Shown here: positions 6,539 to 11,892 of the stretch, piece by piece
Layout of the letters: each line of letters opens with the position of its first letter
How positions within the stretch are numbered: the stretch's first letter is position 1
Notes under the pieces: generated by a model
What the model saw: the letters and a program-made list of their open reading frames with translations, nothing else
What the model was told of the DNA's origin: nothing
Databases searched by the model: none
Assembly (NCBI GenBank): GCA_021846145.1
Contig: JAJZCJ010000078.1
Coordinates: forward strand, 1-11,892
Length of the DNA: 11,892 nt
Origin: Bacillota bacterium
Lineage (GTDB): Bacteria; Bacillota; Bacilli; Alicyclobacillales; SLC66
Reading direction: 5' to 3'
Program-made: the position numbers and the translations under genes

Positions 6539-7696
6539 TCACACACGGTGTTCCCTACCTATTAAGGCCAAAATCTGCATCGCTACCAAATCTGGATCGT
6601 GACGAGCATACGTTGAATCTTGCAAGAAATTCCTCGCAATTACCGTAAGTCCTATTTTATGTAATTTTTCCACGTCAACCGTTACAGGATATGCATTTTG
6701 CAATGCGTACTGCTGCAAAACAACGTCAGGAAGCACGGCTGAATTGACAATGATCATATCAAAAAGTCCAGCCCCCACATGGCGATAAATCGCTTCCACA
6801 TGGTCTGAAGCTGTATAGCCGTCTGTTTCACCAGGTTGGGTCATCACATTGCAAACAAAAATCACTTTTGCCTGCGATTGTCGAATCGCTTCCACCAGCC
6901 CTGGCACTAATAAATTTGGCATGATACTGGTAAACAAACTACCTGGCCCAATCACAATCGCATCAGCCCCGGCAATCGTTTCGATTACTTCTGGTACCGG
7001 CTCAACAGTAGCAGGCTGAATTTCTATTTTCGCAATTGGTTTGTTCACTAAAGGAATTTGAGATTCCCCTTCCACTTTTGATCCATCTTCAAAAATTGCG
7101 GATAAGGTAAATGCCTGTTTGGCTACTGGCATCACCGTACCACGCACAGCAAGTACTCGACTAGTCTCGCGAATGGCCGTTTCAAAGTCGCCTGTGATAT
7201 GAGTCATCGCAGCCAAAAACAAGTTGCCAAAACTATGCCCACTAAGCCCCGTGCCACCGTCAAACCGATACTGCAACAAATCAGCTAATAAAGGCTCTGT
7301 ATCCGCCAAGGCAATCAGACAATTACGAATATCCCCAGGCGGGGGAATGAACATTTCTGATCGCAGACGCCCCGAACTACCACCATCATCAGCCACTGTC
7401 ACCACAGCCGTAATTTCCACGTCCATATGCTTTAATCCACGCAACAACACAGGTTGACCAGTTCCCCCACCAATCACCATGACACGGGGTCTTCGGGCAA
7501 TTTGCATCGCCTGCAACTTGGATCTTGCGCGTTCTCCGAAAAACAAAAGCAGCAGCACAACGGCACTAAACAACACACAGAGAATGCCAATTAACCACCA
7601 ACGTATTTTGTGTGACGCGATGCTCAAACTAGCAAACAACAAACCCACACCAAATACGAGCAAATACCACGCCCAATCTTTTAGGTGTCTCTTCAT
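6539..7696 (-). CDS. yvcK: YvcK/GlmR family UDP-sugar-binding protein with N-terminal membrane hairpin
   Basis: YvcK (GlmR, UPF0052) binds UDP-GlcNAc and, in B. subtilis, stimulates GlmS so that carbon enters cell-wall precursors during growth on gluconeogenic substrates. The core begins near residue 70 with RRPRVMVIGGGTGQPVLLRG (GGGTGQP at 76-82), then VADDGGSSGRL at about 101-111, PPGDIRNCL and the later IVIGPGSLFTSI, all typical of the family. Unusually for YvcK, about 65 residues precede the core and hold two hydrophobic segments (about 8-28 and 32-54) with a short SHKIRWW turn. The protein is 385 aa; B. subtilis YvcK is about 317. The catalytic-like domain is probably tethered to the inner face of the membrane. 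Its ATG overlaps the rapZ stop by 4 bp (ATGA), which points to translational coupling. Confidence 0.94.
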   Translation of the reverse strand: MKRHLKDWAWYLLVFGVGLLFASLSIASHKIRWWLIGILCVLFSAVVLLLLFFGERARSKLQAMQIARRPRVMVIGGGTGQPVLLRGLKHMDVEITAVVTVADDGGSSGRLRSEMFIPPPGDIRNCLIALADTEPLLADLLQYRFDGGTGLSGHSFGNLFLAAMTHITGDFETAIRETSRVLAVRGTVMPVAKQAFTLSAIFEDGSKVEGESQIPLVNKPIAKIEIQPATVEPVPEVIETIAGADAIVIGPGSLFTSIMPNLLVPGLVEAIRQSQAKVIFVCNVMTQPGETDGYTASDHVEAIYRHVGAGLFDMIIVNSAVLPDVVLQQYALQNAYPVTVDVEKLHKIGLTVIARNFLQDSTYARHDPDLVAMQILALIGREHRV

Positions 7697-8574
7697 TGTT
7701 CAACGTCCTTTCCGACGTCTCGATGAACCACCGATACGGGGTATTCTGATTGAAGGTGGGCGCGTAAATGTTCAGCGATTGCCACCGAGCGGTGTCTTCC
7801 CCCCGTACAGCCAATGCCAATTATGACCTGAGGTTTTCCCTCATTTAAATACTGCGGCATCAAAAAATCAATCAAATTCAACCATTTTTGTATGAATTCT
7901 TCCGTTGCAGGCCATTTCATCACATAATCATAGACTTGCTGGTCTTGACCTGTGTGCGATCGTAATTCATCAATATAATACGGATTAGGCAAAAACCGAA
8001 CATCAAATACGAGGTCAGCATCAATCGGTATCCCGTACTTAAATCCAAAAGACAGGACATTCACTGATATACTAGGAATATGTGCAATCTGACGAAACCT
8101 GTTTTCCAGCAAATCGCGCAATTCTGCTGGCCGCAAACGGCTGGTATTAATCACAATATCAGACCGATCACGCACTTCACTTAAAATTTTTCGTTCCCGC
8201 TCAATCCCGTCAACAATACGCCCACTATCAGGTGCCGACGGATGCTTGCGTCTCGTTGCTTTATACCGACGCACTAACGTCTCATCGTCAGCTTCTAAAT
8301 ATAAAATGTGATAATCAAGTTCGGGGTGATCATCTAATTCATTCAATGCATCAAAAAGTGCACCGAAAAACTCGCCCCCCCTTAAATCACACACTAACGC
8401 TACTTTTCTTACTGTTCCACCAGGTTGACGCACCAATTCGCTGAATTTTGGTATGAGTGCTGGTGGCAAATTATCAATACAAAAATAGCCCATGTCTTCC
8501 AGGAATTGAATGGCAACTGTCTTGCCTGCGCCAGACATTCCGGTGATGATGAGCATTTGCACATGCTGTGGCAT
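7693..8574 (-). CDS. rapZ: RapZ (YvcJ) P-loop nucleotide-binding protein
   Basis: A 293-aa RapZ/YvcJ protein of normal length. The Walker A motif GMSGAGKT is at residues 12-19, followed by LEDMGYFCIDNLPPALIPKF, a family signature. A Walker B-like strand (VALVCDLRGGEFF) lies near residue 60. The C-terminal domain has the signature IGIGCTGGRHRSVAIAEHL. In E. coli RapZ binds the small RNA GlmZ and directs its decay, which sets GlmS levels. In B. subtilis YvcJ hydrolyses GTP and affects competence; no GlmZ is known there, so the role in this organism is open. The ATG has AAGGGG upstream. The gene begins 16 bp after the glucokinase stop and overlaps yvcK by 4 bp, so it lies inside the operon. Confidence 0.95.
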   Translation of the reverse strand: MPQHVQMLIITGMSGAGKTVAIQFLEDMGYFCIDNLPPALIPKFSELVRQPGGTVRKVALVCDLRGGEFFGALFDALNELDDHPELDYHILYLEADDETLVRRYKATRRKHPSAPDSGRIVDGIERERKILSEVRDRSDIVINTSRLRPAELRDLLENRFRQIAHIPSISVNVLSFGFKYGIPIDADLVFDVRFLPNPYYIDELRSHTGQDQQVYDYVMKWPATEEFIQKWLNLIDFLMPQYLNEGKPQVIIGIGCTGGRHRSVAIAEHLRAHLQSEYPVSVVHRDVGKDVEQ

Positions 8575-8590
8575 CGCTCATGTCCCCTTA

Positions 8591-9532
8591 CTAGTCATTC
8601 TGAAATGTCAATTTTCCTGCTCCGACTACTCCCGCATCATTGCCCAAAACTGCTGGCACAATACGTGCAGCCTCTGCCACTCTTGGCAGCGCATAGCGCG
8701 CAAAAGCATGTTGCACGGGGACAAACAAGTCATCTCCCGCCTTCGCCACCCCACCACCAATAATGATGATTTCAGGGTTAATCAGATCAGCCGCCATGGC
8801 AAGCCCCCTGCCCAACATATCCGCCGCCATGGCCACTACCTGTTGACCCAACTCATCACCAGTAGCCGCTGCATCAAAAATCCCTTTCGTCGATAAGGAT
8901 TCCATCTGCAACACACTTGTCATCCCACTTTCCAACCCAACACGAGCCAGCCGCAAAATGCCAGTCGCCGATGAGAACGTCTCTAGGCAGCCTCTTCGTC
9001 CACAATTACACGGTGCCCCTTGTGGATCTAATACAAAATGCCCCAGTTCTCCCCCCATGTGGTTACTACCGCGCCAAATCTTTTGCTCTAACACAATGCC
9101 GCCCCCCACACCAGTCCCAAGGGTGACACAAATCGCACTTTTAGCACCTCGCCCCGCACCTACCCATGCTTCACCTAGCGCCGCAGCGTTTGCGTCATTT
9201 TCCATAAAAACGGACAATTGCAATGCGTTTTGCAGCGGTTCACGCACCGCCACTTGTTTCCAACCGACATTGATCACTTCGACGGCAATTCCTGCCTGAT
9301 CGTCAATAAAACCAGGAATTCCAATACCTACGCCAGAAAGTTCAGTCCACGCCACCCCATGAGCCGCTGCCAATTGCTTAATCAATTCTGCAATTCTTCG
9401 CAGAATACTGGCTGCGCCTTCTTCTTTCAACGTGGGAATCTGCTCTTTGACTAAAATTTGACCCTGCGTGTCGATAAGTGCTCCTTTTATATATGTGCCA
9501 CCAAAATCAATCCCTATCGCTTTTCGCATCAT
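8591..9532 (-). CDS. glcK: ROK-family glucokinase
   Basis: A cytoplasmic ATP-dependent sugar kinase that probably makes glucose 6-phosphate. The ATP-binding loop GIDFGGTYIKG covers residues 7-17. GIPGFIDD is near 71-78, the catalytic Asp is D113 in MENDANAAALGE, and a second phosphate loop is TLGTGVGGG at about 137-145. HMGGELGHF at 158-166 and CNCGRRGCLE at 175-184 carry the ROK zinc ligands (H165, C175, C177, C182). The length, 313 aa, fits bacterial GlcK. Specificity for glucose rather than N-acetylmannosamine or fructose is inferred from overall likeness to Bacillus GlcK. Two tandem ATGs (9532 and 9529) share the GGAGAG site and either may be used. It is the first gene of the rapZ-yvcK-whiA operon and has a sigma-A-type promoter just upstream. 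Confidence 0.9.
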   Translation of the reverse strand: MMRKAIGIDFGGTYIKGALIDTQGQILVKEQIPTLKEEGAASILRRIAELIKQLAAAHGVAWTELSGVGIGIPGFIDDQAGIAVEVINVGWKQVAVREPLQNALQLSVFMENDANAAALGEAWVGAGRGAKSAICVTLGTGVGGGIVLEQKIWRGSNHMGGELGHFVLDPQGAPCNCGRRGCLETFSSATGILRLARVGLESGMTSVLQMESLSTKGIFDAAATGDELGQQVVAMAADMLGRGLAMAADLINPEIIIIGGGVAKAGDDLFVPVQHAFARYALPRVAEAARIVPAVLGNDAGVVGAGKLTFQND

Positions 9533-9558
9533 ACACTCTCCAGCTTCTATTCAGTGGA

Positions 9559-9587
9559 ACTATACCGCAAGTGAAGCGTCTCAACAA
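9559..9587 (-). promoter_or_regulatory. Sigma-A promoter of the glcK-rapZ-yvcK-whiA operon
   Basis: The minus strand has -35 TTGTTG (9587-9582), a 17-nt spacer and -10 TATAGT (9564-9559), close to the TTGACA/TATAAT consensus. Transcription would begin near 9552, about 20 nt before the first glcK ATG. The -35 begins one base after the T-run of the aroA terminator. Confidence 0.75.
9572..9583. promoter_or_regulatory. LacI-family operator-like element in the glcK promoter spacer
   Basis: TGAAGCGTCTCA matches the symmetric LacI/GalR-type operator TGAAACGTTTCA at 10 of 12 positions and keeps the central CG. It lies between the -35 and -10 hexamers, a classical repressor site. It does not fit the 14-bp CcpA cre consensus, because the CG is one base closer to the first half-site. 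The binding factor is unknown. Confidence 0.4.
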
Positions 9588-9588
9588 G

Positions 9589-9626
9589 AAAAAAAAACGC
9601 AACGTTAGCTGTTTCGCTACGTCACG
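9589..9626 (-). terminator. Intrinsic terminator between aroA and glcK
   Basis: On the minus strand an 8-bp stem (CGTGACGT at 9626-9619 with ACGTTGCG at 9605-9598, two G-T pairs) continues past a single bulge into AGC/GCT with a 6-nt loop, and is followed directly by nine T residues. It lies about 90 nt after the aroA stop. The interval between aroA and this hairpin (9627-9717) holds no gene I can support. Confidence 0.85.
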
Positions 9627-9717
9627 CAAATCAATCATCAAAAGGGGGTCAAATGTGTTACAAGACCATCATATAAGATTAAGATTGCAGTAGAGTTACG
9701 AACAGTTAAAAATCAAA

Positions 9718-11049
9718 TTACGAAATCATCTTTTCCAAAAGTTCAAAAAAATTAGGAAATGTTTTCTGCGTACATTCAGGGTTTTCAATAATCGTACCCG
9801 GCACCTTAAGTCCCAATATAGAAAATGCCATCGCAATACGATGATCATCATACGTTTTTACTGACACTCCATGATTGAAGTTAGCCTGCGGATACACAGT
9901 CAATCCATCCTCCGACTCATCCACACGAACGCCAAATTTCCTTAGTTCCTTCACACACGCTTGAATGCGATCTGTTTCTTTAATTCTGACATTAGCCACA
10001 TTGTAAATATGTACTGGTTCGGAAGCAAGTGGGGCAATCGCAGCCAGCGTAGGCACCATGTCCGACATTTCAAACAAGTCTGCCTCAATGCCAGATAGTT
10101 TGCCTTGTACCCCAGTTAATTCAATAAAATTTGCTCCGTAGGTCACTTGGCAACCCATTTTTTCCAAAATTCGCGCGAATTGAGCGTCACCCTGCAGCGA
10201 TTCATGACCCAATCCCTCTACCCGAATCGTACCGCCACATACAGCGGCCGCAGCTAGAAAATAGGACGCACTAGAAGCATCTGGCTCAATGTGAAATTCT
10301 CTTTTCGCCTCATATTCACTGGGTTCTATATGATAGTGACCGTCAGTCGCCGTGACATTTGCTCCAAATTGCCGCATCATTTCTACCGTCATCGTGACGT
10401 AGGGTGCGGAAACCAGTGTGCCTTCAACGTATAGATCAATCGGCCCTTGTGCATACGGTGCCGCCAGCAACAATCCAGATACGTACTGACTGCTTTCCAT
10501 CCCGTGAATCGAAATCACACCCCCAGGAAAGCCATTTGCTTCAATTAAAATAGGTGGACAACCCGTATGGTATTCATCGATTGCGGAAATTCCCACTTGC
10601 GTCAGCGCATGAAGCAACGCCGCAATCGGCCGTTCCCGCATGCGTGCAATCCCATCAATACGATACCTACCTGTTCCCAAACTTACAAAAGCAGCCAAAA
10701 ATCGCGCGCTAGTTCCTGAATTCCCCACGAATAAATCAATGCCCGTCAGATGAGCTAACGGCGTCACACCCGCCCCTGTGATCGTGATTTGATGATGGGG
10801 TTCATCTGTGTCCACTTGATAACCAAGTCGACGTAAAGATTCAATAAAATACCTGCTGTCATCAGAAAACAATGCGCCACGCAACACGGTGGTACCGCGT
10901 GCCAAGGCCGCAATCGGGAGTGCCCGATTTGTCATCGATTTTGAGCCAGGCACACGCACGGAGCCTTGCACTAAATGTGTACATAAGGGTACATGATAGG
11001 TTGATAACAACGAATTTTCCTCTATTTTCCTTGTGATTTTTTCAGCCAT
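9718..11049 (-). CDS. aroA: EPSP synthase (3-phosphoshikimate 1-carboxyvinyltransferase)
   Basis: AroA transfers enolpyruvyl from PEP to shikimate 3-phosphate, the sixth shikimate-pathway step towards chorismate and aromatic amino acids, and is the glyphosate target. Seen, numbered from ATG 11049: VRVPGSKSMTNRAL with Lys37, GNSGTSARFLAA at about 109-120, DGIARMRERPIAALL near 132-146, a likely catalytic Asp in FEMSDMVPTLA (D330), NVRIKETDRIQA near 353-364 and DDHRIAMAF at 401-409. The size, 443 aa, is normal. RMRERPI and the Gly of the NxGT motif place it near the glyphosate-sensitive type. The residue after the motif's Arg is Phe where E. coli has Pro101. The chosen ATG has GGGAGAGG 7 nt upstream and overlaps the selB end by 28 bp. 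A TTG at 11010, after GAGG and past the selB stop, is an alternative start. Confidence 0.95.
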   Translation of the reverse strand: MAEKITRKIEENSLLSTYHVPLCTHLVQGSVRVPGSKSMTNRALPIAALARGTTVLRGALFSDDSRYFIESLRRLGYQVDTDEPHHQITITGAGVTPLAHLTGIDLFVGNSGTSARFLAAFVSLGTGRYRIDGIARMRERPIAALLHALTQVGISAIDEYHTGCPPILIEANGFPGGVISIHGMESSQYVSGLLLAAPYAQGPIDLYVEGTLVSAPYVTMTVEMMRQFGANVTATDGHYHIEPSEYEAKREFHIEPDASSASYFLAAAAVCGGTIRVEGLGHESLQGDAQFARILEKMGCQVTYGANFIELTGVQGKLSGIEADLFEMSDMVPTLAAIAPLASEPVHIYNVANVRIKETDRIQACVKELRKFGVRVDESEDGLTVYPQANFNHGVSVKTYDDHRIAMAFSILGLKVPGTIIENPECTQKTFPNFFELLEKMIS

Positions 11050-11892
11050 TCTCGAACCTCTCCCGTTCGTCGTGTCCACTTTTGGCGGTCAAAGTACTCT
11101 AGCATGGCTACCGCATATTTACGACTTGTCGCAAGCGTATCGCGAAAATCCGCCAAACTAAATGCCCCCTTTTGCGCAAAAAGAGTACTCGCTATCTGTG
11201 CCGCATCTAAAACGGCCGTTTTGACCATGTATACGTCTGGATTAATGGCGATAATCTGATCCTCTTGTACCAATATATGAAGTGCCGTCTTCATTAACTT
11301 TTCTTTGCCTTGCAGATGCAATAGTTGTTCCATTTCAGCAGTCCCAGGCGGGGCAAAAGGGCTATCCTGCAATAATTTCCACACCTGATCGCGAACATTT
11401 TGTTCTTCGTTGGTAAGGACAATTGCTCGATCCACAAATCGCACGCGCTCCATTTGCACAATCACAGGCCGTTGTTCATGAACACGCACAAGCAATGGTT
11501 CTAACCAGTTCGACTCAATCCCTGACGCTTTCAACTCTGCACTAAGCACTGATTTAGGAACCCACAAATCATAAGGATTTTTGTGAAAATAAGTGACCAA
11601 TGCGGTGAGCACTTGTGCTGTCCATGCCTCTATCAACGACATGGGAATTAGCTCTTGACGCGGTTTACCTCTGATCAGTTGGCCATCATCCAATAAGTGT
11701 TGCAACTCAGCTTGTATGACTGTTTCTGTCTCTCCCAGCATAAAAGAAAGCTCACTGACCGCTAGACCGCGCTTCTGAGTCAACACAGCAAGTATGCGCT
11801 CCCCTAGCGATCCTTGTTCTTTTTTGAGCAGGTTTTCTACAATACTCGTTTTGTTCCTACGATACAATCGGGCGGGATGTGGGTCAATAATC
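11022..11892 (-). CDS. selB: Selenocysteine-specific elongation factor SelB, C-terminal part (5' end outside window)
   Basis: SelB delivers selenocysteyl-tRNA to UGA codons marked by a SECIS hairpin. The last 289 residues are present. The frame stays open to the right edge and starts IIDPHPARLYRR, the usual link between the last EF-Tu-like beta-barrel and the winged-helix region (compare DPHPxRHRR). Four winged helices follow: ERILAVLTQKRGLAVSEL; YFHKNPYDLWVPKSVLSAEL; WKLLQDSPFAPPGTAEMEQL; and a last one with IAINPDVYMV, DTLATSRKYAVAMLEYFDRQ and the end of the SECIS-binding fold. SRKYAxxxLEYFD is a strong SelB signature. The GTPase domains must lie to the right of the window. TTG 11867 is an internal codon, not a start. 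The TAG stop at 11022 overlaps aroA if that gene starts at 11049, so both may share a transcript. Confidence 0.9.
   Translation of the reverse strand, partial: IIDPHPARLYRRNKTSIVENLLKKEQGSLGERILAVLTQKRGLAVSELSFMLGETETVIQAELQHLLDDGQLIRGKPRQELIPMSLIEAWTAQVLTALVTYFHKNPYDLWVPKSVLSAELKASGIESNWLEPLLVRVHEQRPVIVQMERVRFVDRAIVLTNEEQNVRDQVWKLLQDSPFAPPGTAEMEQLLHLQGKEKLMKTALHILVQEDQIIAINPDVYMVKTAVLDAAQIASTLFAQKGAFSLADFRDTLATSRKYAVAMLEYFDRQKWTRRTGEVREWLKKSQGK

Noticed and set aside
8510..9454. Several plus-strand open frames of 69-128 codons opposite glcK and rapZ
   Set aside because: They are shadows of well-supported minus-strand genes, with no ribosome-binding sites and no recognisable protein features.
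9641..9676. Plus-strand AAAGGGGG followed by ATG and a 7-codon ORF (MCYKTII)
   Set aside because: It looks like a leader peptide, but no plus-strand gene follows and it points into the aroA 3' end. Probably chance.
11050..11079. aroA start at GTG 11079
   Set aside because: It has no ribosome-binding site and would lengthen the overlap with selB to 58 bp; ATG 11049 has a well-spaced site.
11022..11867. Stand-alone 281-aa winged-helix regulator starting at TTG 11867
   Set aside because: The frame is open upstream to the window edge, the bases before it encode the SelB linker IIDPHPAR, and no ribosome-binding site precedes the TTG.

Overview
The window suggests a Gram-positive, low-GC Bacillota of the class Bacilli. 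The main evidence is the order rapZ-yvcK-whiA-crh, with a Crh-type HPr that has Gln15 and Ser46. A 5'-truncated selB at the right edge adds that the organism decodes selenocysteine, which is a minority trait among Bacilli. An Alicyclobacillaceae-like or similar environmental Bacilli lineage is plausible, but the window does not settle this. Every supported gene lies on the minus strand, so transcription runs from right to left. No tRNA, rRNA, CRISPR array or insertion sequence was seen, and no gene-free stretch exceeds about 190 bases.

Region A (right edge to about 9.6 kb): the last 289 codons of selB (winged-helix mRNA-binding domains) overlap the start of aroA (EPSP synthase). aroA is followed by a spacer and a strong intrinsic terminator.

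Region B (about 9.6 to 5.2 kb): a sigma-A-type promoter starts one nucleotide after that terminator's T-run. It drives a ROK glucokinase gene, rapZ, a membrane-anchored version of yvcK/glmR, whiA and crh. crh also has its own extended -10 promoter, with a perfect 11-bp palindrome at the expected transcription start. The operon groups sugar phosphorylation, UDP-sugar and cell-wall precursor control (YvcK, RapZ), a division regulator (WhiA) and carbon-catabolite signalling (Crh). A LacI-type operator-like sequence lies in the spacer of the first promoter.

Region C (about 5.1 to 4.0 kb): two less familiar genes. One encodes a small protein with two membrane segments and an A9 tract in its code. 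The other encodes a short divergent Tag-type DNA glycosylase-like protein. A good terminator follows the second.

Region D (about 4.0 kb to the left edge): an extended -10 promoter drives a secreted M6-family zinc metalloprotease, followed with little or no spacing by an M24 (Xaa-Pro type) aminopeptidase and the 5' part of pyc (pyruvate carboxylase, cut by the window). One reading is peptide degradation feeding amino-acid carbon into central metabolism with anaplerotic refilling of oxaloacetate, but this is inferred from gene order only.

No clearly new system is visible. The most unusual points are the membrane-anchored YvcK inside a glucokinase-led operon, the operator-like elements at the two promoters of that operon, the reduced Tag-like protein and the selenocysteine machinery.
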